Of a stretch of 64,000 bases of DNA, positions 42,327 to 50,899 are shown in pieces. The stretch is taken from assembly GCA_944337235.1 (NCBI GenBank), contig CALVLK010000005.1, positions 1 to 64,000 of the forward strand, read 5' to 3'. Source of the DNA: an uncultured Clostridia bacterium. GTDB lineage: Bacteria; Bacillota; Clostridia; Christensenellales; Borkfalkiaceae. The first letter of the stretch is position 1. Each line of letters begins with the position of its first letter. Position numbers and translations under genes: made by a program. Below the pieces are notes generated by a model. That model saw only the letters and a program-made list of their open reading frames with translations, did not search any database and was not told the DNA's origin.

Positions 42327-43695
42327 CTTCCGCCCTCTGCATATAGGCCGCCCGCTCCTCGGGCGAGAGCGCGTTCACGTCCTTTCCGTCGGCGCGCACG
42401 CGCCCCTCAAACGCCGTATAGCGCGCCTGTACGGTCTTGACAAAGTCCAAAAGCGCCTGTTCGCAGTCGCCGCCCGCCTTATAGCCCAACAGAGCCGCCG
42501 TGTACAGGAAACGCCCGAGCGCGGCGGGGACGTCCTGCGCCGCAGAGAGCGCGTCGAGCGCAGCGCGCACCTCCTGCTCCGCCTCTTCCCGCGTGCGCTT
42601 CCAGCCCCCCTTTTCGCAGCGCTTGGCGATCTTCTGCGCGCGCAAAAGCGCGGGGAAAACCTCTGGCACGTCGTTGACGGCGTCGGAGAAGGTGTTCTGA
42701 TGCTTTTCCGTCATCTTGTTCTTCTCCCAGACGGAGAGCGCCCCGTCCGCGCCCGCCGCGCTGTCCTGCCCGAATACGTGCGTGTGGCGGGAGATGAGCT
42801 TGTCACACAGCATGGTGAGCATGTCGCCCGTGGTAAAGTTGCCCGCGTCCTCCTCGATGAGCGTGTGGAAGAGCGCCTGCATGAGGACGTCGCCCGCCTC
42901 TTCGCAGATCTTGTCCGCATCCTTCAGATCGATGGCGTCGACAAGTTCATATGCCTCTTCGATGGCGTTGATGCGGATGGACTCGTGCGTCTGCACGCGG
43001 TCCCACGGGCAGCCGTCCGGCGCGCGCAGGCGGCGCAGCACGGCGACAACGTCGTCGAATGTAAACCGCTTCTTTTCAAGCAGATCCTCGGCGGGGAGCA
43101 CGAGCGCCGTATCGCCCGCATACCGCGCCTGCCTGTCCGCCTCGAAGAGGGGGATGGAGAGGAGCTTCCCCTCTGTAAAGAAGTATGCGGGGGCGTCGTC
43201 GCCGAACCGCTCGGCAAGGGCGAGCTTGATATCCCCCGCCAGCATGCGGTCGTCAAGGTCGTATACCACGAGAGGACGGGAGAGGGGCAGCCCCGCCGCC
43301 TCGTAGGCGGAGACCGCCGTATAGCCCCCGATCAGTCCCGCCGCCGCGGCTGCGGCGGCCGCCTTTCCGACACCCTCGATAACTGCAACGCCGCCGCGCG
43401 CCATGAGAAGCCCCGCCGCGCGGTCCTCGCTCACGGCGCCCTCCACGCAGTAGCATACGTCGCCTGCGGCGGCGCGCTTTTTTACCTCGGCGGCAAGGTT
43501 TTTTGCAAGCGTATCGAAATTTCTGCTGCGCTCGTAGATGAAGTCGAGCGTTTCATAGGCGATCCCCTCCTCTGTAAGCGTCTGAGCCGCAGGAGATTCG
43601 TTGCGTACCAATACGGTCTGCGCCGACCGCAGCGCCCGGCACGCGCGCAGGGAGAGATCTCCCCGCTGTGTTCCCAATCCGATGATCGTGATCAT
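42310..43695 (-). CDS. YabN-type fusion: tetrapyrrole methylase fold plus MazG pyrophosphohydrolase
   Basis: A 461-residue two-domain protein. Residues 1-200 form a SAM-dependent tetrapyrrole-methylase-like domain (IIGLGTQRGDLS, EGVGKAAAAAA) whose role in YabN is unknown. Residues 225-460 are a MazG nucleotide pyrophosphohydrolase with the metal-binding EEAYELVDAIDLKDADKICEEAGDVLMQ and a second half with EKNKMTEKHQNTFSDAVNDVP. MazG removes abnormal dNTPs. The start at 43695 is the correct N-terminus for the methylase fold, yet it lies 143 bases inside the upstream gene. The yabM-yabN order is as in Bacillus. Confidence 0.88.
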   Translation of the reverse strand: MITIIGLGTQRGDLSLRACRALRSAQTVLVRNESPAAQTLTEEGIAYETLDFIYERSRNFDTLAKNLAAEVKKRAAAGDVCYCVEGAVSEDRAAGLLMARGGVAVIEGVGKAAAAAAAAGLIGGYTAVSAYEAAGLPLSRPLVVYDLDDRMLAGDIKLALAERFGDDAPAYFFTEGKLLSIPLFEADRQARYAGDTALVLPAEDLLEKKRFTFDDVVAVLRRLRAPDGCPWDRVQTHESIRINAIEEAYELVDAIDLKDADKICEEAGDVLMQALFHTLIEEDAGNFTTGDMLTMLCDKLISRHTHVFGQDSAAGADGALSVWEKNKMTEKHQNTFSDAVNDVPEVFPALLRAQKIAKRCEKGGWKRTREEAEQEVRAALDALSAAQDVPAALGRFLYTAALLGYKAGGDCEQALLDFVKTVQARYTAFEGRVRADGKDVNALSPEERAAYMQRAEDDTRA

Positions 43696-44977
43696 GACAA
43701 GCCCTCTTGTGTTTGCGTTTCTTGCCACAAGTATACACGAAATCCAGCAAAAAGGCAACCAGATAGCAGCCGTCAAGCGCAATGACGGCGCCGCAGACGG
43801 AGCGCGCGGGCACGAGCAGCAGCTGCAATGCAAATTTCACCACGACCGCCGCGCACATGGCCGCCGCCGCACGGCGCGCCCGCCCCATGCCCGCAAGGCA
43901 GGAGGCGAGCGTCTCCACCCCCGCAAGCAATGCCGAGGAGATTGCCCCCGTGCGCAGCATGAGGATGAGCAGGGCGCGCTCCCCCTGCGCAAGCGACGGA
44001 CAGAGCAGATCTGTCACAAGGGGCGCGAACAGCAGCAGCCCCAGCGCGCAGGGCGCCGCGAGCAGCATGGTGACGCCGAGCGCAAACATCGCATATTCCC
44101 GCCCCCTATGCTGCGGCCGTGCGCCGAGCATGGGGACGGCCGCCGTTGCCAGCCCGCTGCAGCCCGCGGCGGGGAGCCCGAGAATGGTGAGCGCACTCCC
44201 CGCAAACAGCCCGTATGCCGCCACCGCGGCGCTCCCTCCCCCCAGAAGCCGCACGAGGACAAAGCTGTCTGCCAGCCCCGAAAGGGGCAACACGAGCGCC
44301 GACGCCATGACGGGCGAGACCTCCCGCCAGAGCCGCCCGCGCCGCAGCGGAAACGCAGGCAGTCGGGGGCAACGAAAGTATCCGGGCAGGAGCATGGCAA
44401 GGGTGACCGCCTCAGAGAGCGTGACGCTCAAGAGGGCGCGCACCGCGGCGTCGGCGGGGGACGCCGCGCCAGGCAGGAGCACAAGGCAGCCCAGCGTCTT
44501 GACGAGCTGCTCCATGACCTCGGAGAAGGCGGTGGGGAGCATCTCTCCCCTGCCCTGAAAGAACCCGCGCAGCAGCGAGAGGGGCACGACAAAGAGCAGC
44601 GCGGGCGCCAGCGCGCAAAAACAGGGCACGAGCGCGGGCATGGCATGCATGCGGCTGACGGGGAGAGACAACAGCGCCATTGCCAGGGCCGCGGCAACTG
44701 CGGCGGGCAGAAAGAGGGAGAACGCCGACCGCATGATGCCTGCCTCCCGCCCTGCACCCCGCCCCGCGATGAGGCGGGCGAGCGCCGCCGGGACCCCGGA
44801 CGAGGTGAGCGCCAAAAGCAGCACAAAGGGCGGATAGGACAGCTGATACAGCCCCGCGCCATACCCGCCCAGCTCGGCGGCGAGCGCAAGGCGGTGCCAG
44901 ATCCCGATCGCCTTGGCGACCAGCCCGCCCAATGAGAGGACCGCCGCATTTTTCAGAAATTTTTTCTGCCCCGTCAT
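43553..44977 (-). CDS. MATE-like lipid flippase of the SpoVB/YabM/MurJ family
   Basis: A 474-residue protein with about 12-14 membrane helices in the MOP exporter fold: GGLVAKAIGIWHRLALAAELGGYGAGLYQLSYPPF near the N-terminus is the family signature. Related proteins flip lipid-linked cell-wall or polysaccharide precursors; SpoVB acts in spore cortex synthesis. After the last helix (ending about YTCGKKRKHK) the frame continues for about 48 residues of low-complexity sequence that is simply the mazG start read in another frame. The ATG at 44977 has no clear ribosome-binding site. It is divergent from the AEC gene. Confidence 0.8.
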   Translation of the reverse strand: MTGQKKFLKNAAVLSLGGLVAKAIGIWHRLALAAELGGYGAGLYQLSYPPFVLLLALTSSGVPAALARLIAGRGAGREAGIMRSAFSLFLPAAVAAALAMALLSLPVSRMHAMPALVPCFCALAPALLFVVPLSLLRGFFQGRGEMLPTAFSEVMEQLVKTLGCLVLLPGAASPADAAVRALLSVTLSEAVTLAMLLPGYFRCPRLPAFPLRRGRLWREVSPVMASALVLPLSGLADSFVLVRLLGGGSAAVAAYGLFAGSALTILGLPAAGCSGLATAAVPMLGARPQHRGREYAMFALGVTMLLAAPCALGLLLFAPLVTDLLCPSLAQGERALLILMLRTGAISSALLAGVETLASCLAGMGRARRAAAAMCAAVVVKFALQLLLVPARSVCGAVIALDGCYLVAFLLDFVYTCGKKRKHKRACHDHDHRIGNTAGRSLPARVPGAAVGADRIGTQRISCGSDAYRGGDRL

Positions 44978-45076
44978 ATGTACGATCGTGTGGGGAAAGC
45001 CGCGAGCATACTTTTGATCGGATTCGCATTGCTCCCTTACACGATACAAAAATTGCGGTACGCCCCTGCAAGCCGG

Positions 45077-45105
45077 TTGACTTTTTTGCCGCAACGTGCT
45101 ATCAC
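45077..45105 (+). promoter_or_regulatory. promoter of the AEC transporter gene
   Basis: TTGACT (45077-45082), a 17-base spacer and TGC-TATCAC (45100-45105). Confidence 0.5.
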
Positions 45106-45157
45106 ATTGCCCGGGGGGGATTTCCCCGACAAGATCTTACAAAAGACGGAAGAGAAT

Positions 45158-46138
45158 ATGCTCGACATCATTGTAAAAGTCCTGCTCATCATGCTTGTGC
45201 TGCTGGCGTTTGCGCTGCCCGGGTTCATTCTGCGCAAAAAAGAGCTGGTGCGCGCGGACAGCCTGTACTCCATCTCGAATATCCTGCTGTGCTTTGCCCA
45301 GCCCATGCTCATCATTCAGGCATTTGCCATCGACCCCATCGCCCCCAACAGAACTACCCTTCTGAACTTTCTATGGGTGTTCCTCTTCTCGCTTGCGGCG
45401 ATTTTGATCGCCTTTGCCCTCTCGCGCCTGATCTTTCATTTTATGAAGGGAGAATCGCGCAGACGGCGCGACGTGCTCGTATTTATAGGGACCTTTTCAA
45501 ATTGCAGCTTTGTGGGCATCCCCTTCATCTCCATGTTCACCGACGGCGACAGCGAGGCCATGATGTATATCACCATCTTCACGGCGGCGTTCAACCTGCT
45601 CCTGTGGACGCTCGGCGCCTATCTGATGACGCAGGACAAACGGCAGATCTCCCTCAAAAAGGCTTTCCTGAACCCATGCACCGTCGGAACGGTCATCGGG
45701 CTGGTGCTCTTTCTCTTCCCCCAAATCAACATCTTTGAAATGGAGAGCGTGGAGGAGCTGCGCCAGATCGTCACCTATGCGGGGAGCATGACGGCGCCCC
45801 TCTCCATGATCGTCGTGGGCGTGCGCGCCGCCGAACTCTCCCCCAAAGTTCTGTTCTGCGACCGCGGCATCTATCTTGCCGCCTTCGTGCGGCTTGTCCT
45901 CTCTGCCCTTGCCGCCTTTTTGATCATTCTGCCCTTCCGCCTTGCGGGCATGTTTGCGCAGTCGCCCTATGTGCTCCTTGCCCCCGTGATCGCCATGGCG
46001 ATGCCGCCCGCGGCAAGCGTGGTCGCCTTTGCCGAAAAGCTGGACGGGGAGCGGGAACTCTCCGCCGCGGCATACATCACGGGAACGCTCCTCTCCGTCG
46101 TCACGCTGCCCGTCGCGATGACGCTGCTCTCGCTATAA
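45158..46138 (+). CDS. AEC family transporter
   Basis: A 326-residue auxin-efflux-carrier-type transporter with two bundles of five helices around a short loop. FIGTFSNCSFVGIPFISMF and MAMPPAASVVAFAEKLDGE carry the crossover-helix motifs. Bacterial members move small dicarboxylates such as malate or other organic acids; the substrate is not evident. The frame is open to 44978, but the first hydrophobic helix begins at the ATG at 45158, with GGAAGAG upstream. Confidence 0.87.
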   Translation: MLDIIVKVLLIMLVLLAFALPGFILRKKELVRADSLYSISNILLCFAQPMLIIQAFAIDPIAPNRTTLLNFLWVFLFSLAAILIAFALSRLIFHFMKGESRRRRDVLVFIGTFSNCSFVGIPFISMFTDGDSEAMMYITIFTAAFNLLLWTLGAYLMTQDKRQISLKKAFLNPCTVGTVIGLVLFLFPQINIFEMESVEELRQIVTYAGSMTAPLSMIVVGVRAAELSPKVLFCDRGIYLAAFVRLVLSALAAFLIILPFRLAGMFAQSPYVLLAPVIAMAMPPAASVVAFAEKLDGERELSAAAYITGTLLSVVTLPVAMTLLSL

Positions 46139-46205
46139 CAAAGGCATATGGCATGAAATTCCCGATACGTATGGGCAAAATGCGCTCTTGCCGCAGCGCA
46201 GAGCC

Positions 46206-46751
46206 CTATTCGAACTGATTGGCGATGATGTCTGAGGTGAGGCGCGCAAGTTTGACGGCGTCCGCCTGCATGATCGCCCCTTCGTCGGTGGAAAGCAGCA
46301 CGACCGCACCCAGGCAGTCGCCGCCTGCCACGACGGGTACGATGAGCTGCGCCGTGACCGTAAGCGGACTGTCGGAGGTGATGGGCAGGATGTCGCCGCC
46401 CTCCGCCTTGTTGGCAAGATAGCTCCTGCGCGAGAGCATGACCTCGCTCATCCGCTCGGAGACGGGCTTGCCCGTCAACAGCTTTTTGCCCTGCCCGCTC
46501 GCATGCAGCACGCCGTCGGTATCGCAGATGACGGCAAGATAGCCGCTCTGCTCGCTCAGCGATTTTGCCGTGCCGCGCGCAAACTGTTCGATCGAGGCGA
46601 TGGGTGAATACTTTTTGAGCATAAGCTCGTCGCGCTCGGTGAACAATTCGAGGGGGTCGCCCTCGCGGATGCGCAGCGTGCGCCGTATCTCCTTCGGGAT
46701 CACGACGCGCCCAAGTTCGTCGATCCTTCTTACAATACCCGTTGCTTTCAT
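46206..46751 (-). CDS. spoVT: AbrB/SpoVT-type sporulation regulator
   Basis: A 181-residue transcription factor. The N-terminal AbrB swapped-hairpin DNA-binding domain reads GIVRRIDELGRVVIPKEIRRTLRIREGDPLELF, and the C-terminal half is a GAF-like domain as in SpoVT, which tunes forespore gene expression. GGAGG lies 11 bases upstream, a little far. The promoter area has a sigma-G-like element and a 33-bp inverted repeat. In Bacillus, spoVT lies directly upstream of yabM and yabN; here the AEC gene is inserted between. Confidence 0.88.
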   Translation of the reverse strand: MKATGIVRRIDELGRVVIPKEIRRTLRIREGDPLELFTERDELMLKKYSPIASIEQFARGTAKSLSEQSGYLAVICDTDGVLHASGQGKKLLTGKPVSERMSEVMLSRRSYLANKAEGGDILPITSDSPLTVTAQLIVPVVAGGDCLGAVVLLSTDEGAIMQADAVKLARLTSDIIANQFE

Positions 46752-46758
46752 ATAAAAA

Positions 46759-46804
46759 CATCCTCCGTATATCGTCAATATGCGGAGGATGTAACTTTTT
46801 ATAC
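46759..46804 (-). promoter_or_regulatory. sigma-G-like promoter and inverted repeat upstream of spoVT
   Basis: On the minus strand, GTATA (46800-46804), a 17-base spacer and CATATT (46777-46782) resemble forespore sigma-G promoters. CATCCTCCG (46759-46767) and CGGAGGATG (46783-46791) form an inverted repeat that overlaps both the -10 box and the ribosome-binding site. Confidence 0.45.
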
Positions 46805-46816
46805 GGTTTTTGCGGA

Positions 46817-46833
46817 AATCGCCGCAGGCGGCG
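46817..46833 (-). terminator. possible terminator of the uvr operon
   Basis: TCGCCGC and GCGGCGA form a short stem followed on the minus strand by TTTCC, 15 bases beyond the aminotransferase stop. It is weak. Confidence 0.35.
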
Positions 46834-46847
46834 ACAGGACGCCCCGC

Positions 46848-48032
46848 TCAGCGCCGGAAATATTCTTTGGCGAGCGCCGCAAAGGCAGGCAGGCTGCGCT
46901 CGATCGTCTCGCGCGAGACGCAATACGAGATGCGCACATACCCCTCCACACCGAAGCTGTCTGAGGGGACGAGCAGGAGCTCGTACCGCTTTGCGCGCTC
47001 ACAAAATGCGGCAGCGTCGCCGCCCGGCGCGCGCATGAAGAGGTAGAACGCCCCCTCGGGCATGACGCAGGAGAACCCCGCCCGCGTCAGACCGGCATAC
47101 AGGATATCGCGGTTGCCGCGGTAGACGGCGACGTCGCTCGATTTGCCGAGGTTTGCCGCGATCACGCGCTGGAAAAGCGCAGGCGCGCACACAAAGCCGT
47201 GGAATCTGCCCGCGCCGCACACGGCGGCAAACAGCTGCTCTGCATCTTTGCAGCGCGCGCTGACGGCGACATAGCCGATGCGCTCGCCCGGGAGAGAGAG
47301 CGACTTCGAGAAGGAGTAGCAGATGATGGTGTCGTCGTAAAAGTTGGCAACGTAGGGCACGTCGCAGTCATACACCAGCTCGCGGTAGGGCTCGTCGGAG
47401 ATGAGGAAGACGGGCGCGCCGCGCTCTGCGCTCTTGCGCCGCAAGAGATCTGCCAGCGCGGAGAGCTCCTCCGCGGAATACACCGCCCCCGACGGATTGT
47501 TGGGGGAGTTGATGACCACCGCCTTGGTCCTGGGGCCGATCGCCGCGTCGAGGGAGGCCATGTCGAGGTGGAAATCCTCCCCCGCATATGCCGTGCGCAC
47601 GATCCCGCCCGCCGCGCGGATGAATACGGCGTACTCGGGGAAATAGGGCGCCACGACGACAAACTCGTCCCCCTCCTCGGCAAGCGCCGAGAAGGAGATG
47701 ATGAGCGACGCCGCCGCCCCGCAGGTCATGTAGATGAGGTCGCTGCGCATGGGCGCACCGAATGTGCGGACAAGATAGTCCGCCACGGCGGAGCGCACCT
47801 CGGCAAGCCCCGCCGCCGAGGTATAGCCGTGCAGCTTTTCCGGCGGCATCTCGTCGATGAGCCGTTTCAGCTCCTGCGTGACGCTTTCGGGCGCGGGGAC
47901 ATTGGGGTTTCCGATGGAAAAATCGAACACATTCTCCCGCCCAATCTGCGCCGCACGTGCGTTGCCGTATTCAAAGATCTCGCGGATGACGGAGCGCTCT
48001 GAACCAAGTTTTATCATCTGTGCATTGTACAT
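46848..48032 (-). CDS. class I pyridoxal-phosphate aminotransferase
   Basis: A 394-residue fold-type I aminotransferase of the AspC/AAT group. FSIGNPNVPAPE, INSPNNPSGAVYS, the Asp/Tyr in LISDEPYRELVYD and the Schiff-base Lys in CYSFSKSLSLPGERIGY are seen in order, with the substrate-binding Arg near VRISYCVS. Aspartate, alanine or an aromatic amino acid is likely. GGGAG precedes the start at 48032. It lies 41 bases behind uvrA, so it may be expressed from the uvr operon, although it has no obvious link to DNA repair. Confidence 0.88.
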   Translation of the reverse strand: MYNAQMIKLGSERSVIREIFEYGNARAAQIGRENVFDFSIGNPNVPAPESVTQELKRLIDEMPPEKLHGYTSAAGLAEVRSAVADYLVRTFGAPMRSDLIYMTCGAAASLIISFSALAEEGDEFVVVAPYFPEYAVFIRAAGGIVRTAYAGEDFHLDMASLDAAIGPRTKAVVINSPNNPSGAVYSAEELSALADLLRRKSAERGAPVFLISDEPYRELVYDCDVPYVANFYDDTIICYSFSKSLSLPGERIGYVAVSARCKDAEQLFAAVCGAGRFHGFVCAPALFQRVIAANLGKSSDVAVYRGNRDILYAGLTRAGFSCVMPEGAFYLFMRAPGGDAAAFCERAKRYELLLVPSDSFGVEGYVRISYCVSRETIERSLPAFAALAKEYFRR

Positions 48033-48073
48033 AGCTTCTCCCGTAAGCGACGCTTCGTTCGCTCTGCCAAAAT

Positions 48074-50899
48074 TCATTGCTTTGCGGGCAGCATCCGTTT
48101 GAGGAACTGCCCCGTATAGCTCCTGTCGCAGGCGGCGACCTCTTCGGGCGTGCCCGTCGTGACGATCGTGCCGCCGCCGTCGCCCCCCTCCGGGCCGAGA
48201 TCGATGATGTAATCGGCGATCTTGACGACGTCGAGGTTATGTTCGATGACGAGCACGGTATTTCCCCCCTCGCGCAGGCGCAGGAGGATATGCACAAGCT
48301 TTTCCACGTCGTAGCTGTGCAGCCCCGTTGTCGGCTCGTCGAGGATATAGAACGTCTTGCCCGTGGAGCGGCGCGAAAGCTCGGTGGCAAGTTTTACGCG
48401 CTGCGCCTCGCCGCCCGAGAGCGTCGTAGAGCTCTGCCCCAGCTTGATATAGCCCAGCCCCACTTCGTTGAGGGTGCGGATCTTGTTGTAGATGGAGGGC
48501 ACGGGGCGGAAAAATTCGCATGCCTCCTCCACCGTCATTTCGAGCACGTCTGAGATGGTCTTGCCCTTATAGTGCACCTCGAGCGTCTCGCGGTTGTAGC
48601 GCTTTCCGCCGCACACCTCGCACGGGACATACACATCGGGCAGGAAGTGCATCTCGATCTTCATGATGCCGTCGCCCGCGCAGTTTTCGCAGCGGCCGCC
48701 TGCAACGTTAAAGGAGAACCGCCCCGCCTTGAAGCCGAGTGCCTTGGCGTCGGGGGTGGCGGCGAACAGCTCGCGGATGGCGGTGAACACCCCCGTATAG
48801 GTGGCGGGGTTGGAGCGCGGCGTTCTGCCGATGGGGGACTGATCGATCGCAATGACCTTGTCGAAGTACTCGATCCCCTCCGCCTTGCCGCACTTGCCCG
48901 CGGGCAGGCGGGCGCCGCCCAGAGCATTCGAGAGCAGCGGCAGGATGACCTCGTTGACGAGAGAGGACTTGCCCGAGCCGCTCACGCCCGTCACCGCCGT
49001 GACGAGCCCCACGGGGATCTCCGCCGTAATGCCCTTGAGGTTGTTCTGCCTGCAATCGTACACGCGCAGCCACCTGCCGTCGGGCGCCTTGCGCGCCGCG
49101 GGCACTTCGATGCGCCGCCGCCCCGCCAGAAAATCGCCCGTGATGGAACGGGGCTCCGCCTCGAGATCGGCAACGCTGCCGCAGGCAACGATCTCCCCGC
49201 CGTGCACGCCCGCAAGCGGACCGACGTCCACAAGATAATCCGCCGCGCGCATGGTGTCCTCGTCGTGTTCGACGACGATGAGCGTATTGCCCAGATCGCG
49301 CAGATCTTTCAGCGACGCGAGCAGCTTTTCGTTGTCGCGCTGGTGCAGCCCGATGCTCGGCTCGTCGAGGATATACAATACGCCCGAGAGCGCGCTGCCG
49401 ATCTGTGTGGCAAGGCGGATGCGCTGGCTCTCGCCGCCCGAGAGGGTGGCGGCGCTGCGCGAAAGGGTGAGATAATCCAGCCCCACGCCCACCAGGAAGT
49501 TGATGCGGTTTTTGATCTCCTTTAAGATGACGTCGGCAATGGCGTGCTGCGTGGGCGTGAGCGCGAGCTCGTCCATAAAGCGATAGAGCGCGGAGACGGG
49601 CATATCGCACACTTCGGCGATGTTCTTCCCGCCCACGGTGACGGCGAGCGCCTCCTTTTTCAGCCGCTTGCCGCCGCAGTCGGGGCAGGGACTGGTGCGC
49701 ATATAGCGCTCGATGTCCCACTTGACCCCGTCCGAAGACGTCTGCGTGTACCGCCGCTGCAGGCTGTTGACAAAGCCCTCCCAGCTCATTTTATAGCTGC
49801 CCGCAAAGGAATGCGTATGGTAGCGCATGTCGATCTTCTCGCCGCCGTTGCCGTACATGATGATGTCGTAGGCGCGCTTGGGCAGATCCTTGACGGGCAC
49901 GTCGAGCGAAAAGCCGTAATGCTCGGCAAGCGCCGTGATGTACATCATGTTGGTGGAATTGCTGTCGAGCATCCACCCGCCCGCATGGACTGCGCCCTCG
50001 CGCAGCGTCTTGGTCTTGTCCGGGCAGAGCAGGTCGGGATCTACCGCCTGCTGATACCCCAGCCCCGAGCAGGTGGGGCATGCCCCCCATACCGTATTGA
50101 AGGAGAAGAGGCGCGGCTCGATCTCCTCGATGGAGATGCCGCAGTCGGGGCAGGCATAGCGCGAGGAATACAGCGTCTCCGCGCCGTCCTGCTCGATGAC
50201 GACAAGCCCGTCCGCGAGTCTGAGCGCCCCCTCCAGGCTGCCCGTCAGGCGGGAGAGGATGCCCTCCTTGACGACAAGGCGGTCGATGACCACACTGATG
50301 TTGTGCTTGATGTTCTTTTCCAGGCGGATCTCCTCCTGCAGGTCGTAGAGGATGCCGTCGATCTTGACGCGGCCGTAGCCGCTCTTGCGCCATGCAGCAA
50401 GCTCCTTGGCATATTCGCCCTTTCTGCCGCGCACGACGGGCGCCTCCACCAGGATGCGGCTGCCCGCGGGCAGCTCCATGACGCGGTCGGCGATCTCGTC
50501 CACCGTCTGGCGGCGGATCTCCCTGCCGCATTTGGGGCAGTGGGGGACGCCGACGCGCGCAAAGAGCAGGCGCAGATAGTCGTAGATCTCCGTCACCGTG
50601 CCGACGGTGGAGCGGGGGTTGTGCGAAGTCGTCTTCTGATCGATGGAGATGGCGGGCGAAAGCCCGTCGATGGACTCGACGTCCGGTTTTTCCATCATGC
50701 CCAAAAATTGCCGCGCGTAGGACGAGAGGCTCTCCATATAGCGGCGCTGCCCCTCGGCAAAGATGGTATCGAAGGCGAGCGTGCTCTTGCCCGAGCCGCT
50801 TACGCCCGTAAAGACGGTGAGCGTACCGCGCGGAATGTGTACGTCCACATTTTTTAAGTTATTTTCCTTTGCTCCTTTGACAAAGATCTCCTCTTTCAT
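48074..50899 (-). CDS. uvrA: excinuclease ABC subunit A
   Basis: A 941-residue UvrA, the damage-sensing ATPase of nucleotide excision repair. It has two ABC modules with Walker A loops (GVSGSGKST and GVSGSGKSS) and signatures LSGGESQRIRLA and LSGGEAQRVKLA, and zinc modules with CPKC..., CPDC and the C-terminal CENC...CEVC. The start overlaps the stop of the HAD-GNAT gene (ATGA), so translation of uvrA is tied to that gene. Confidence 0.97.
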   Translation of the reverse strand: MKEEIFVKGAKENNLKNVDVHIPRGTLTVFTGVSGSGKSTLAFDTIFAEGQRRYMESLSSYARQFLGMMEKPDVESIDGLSPAISIDQKTTSHNPRSTVGTVTEIYDYLRLLFARVGVPHCPKCGREIRRQTVDEIADRVMELPAGSRILVEAPVVRGRKGEYAKELAAWRKSGYGRVKIDGILYDLQEEIRLEKNIKHNISVVIDRLVVKEGILSRLTGSLEGALRLADGLVVIEQDGAETLYSSRYACPDCGISIEEIEPRLFSFNTVWGACPTCSGLGYQQAVDPDLLCPDKTKTLREGAVHAGGWMLDSNSTNMMYITALAEHYGFSLDVPVKDLPKRAYDIIMYGNGGEKIDMRYHTHSFAGSYKMSWEGFVNSLQRRYTQTSSDGVKWDIERYMRTSPCPDCGGKRLKKEALAVTVGGKNIAEVCDMPVSALYRFMDELALTPTQHAIADVILKEIKNRINFLVGVGLDYLTLSRSAATLSGGESQRIRLATQIGSALSGVLYILDEPSIGLHQRDNEKLLASLKDLRDLGNTLIVVEHDEDTMRAADYLVDVGPLAGVHGGEIVACGSVADLEAEPRSITGDFLAGRRRIEVPAARKAPDGRWLRVYDCRQNNLKGITAEIPVGLVTAVTGVSGSGKSSLVNEVILPLLSNALGGARLPAGKCGKAEGIEYFDKVIAIDQSPIGRTPRSNPATYTGVFTAIRELFAATPDAKALGFKAGRFSFNVAGGRCENCAGDGIMKIEMHFLPDVYVPCEVCGGKRYNRETLEVHYKGKTISDVLEMTVEEACEFFRPVPSIYNKIRTLNEVGLGYIKLGQSSTTLSGGEAQRVKLATELSRRSTGKTFYILDEPTTGLHSYDVEKLVHILLRLREGGNTVLVIEHNLDVVKIADYIIDLGPEGGDGGGTIVTTGTPEEVAACDRSYTGQFLKRMLPAKQ

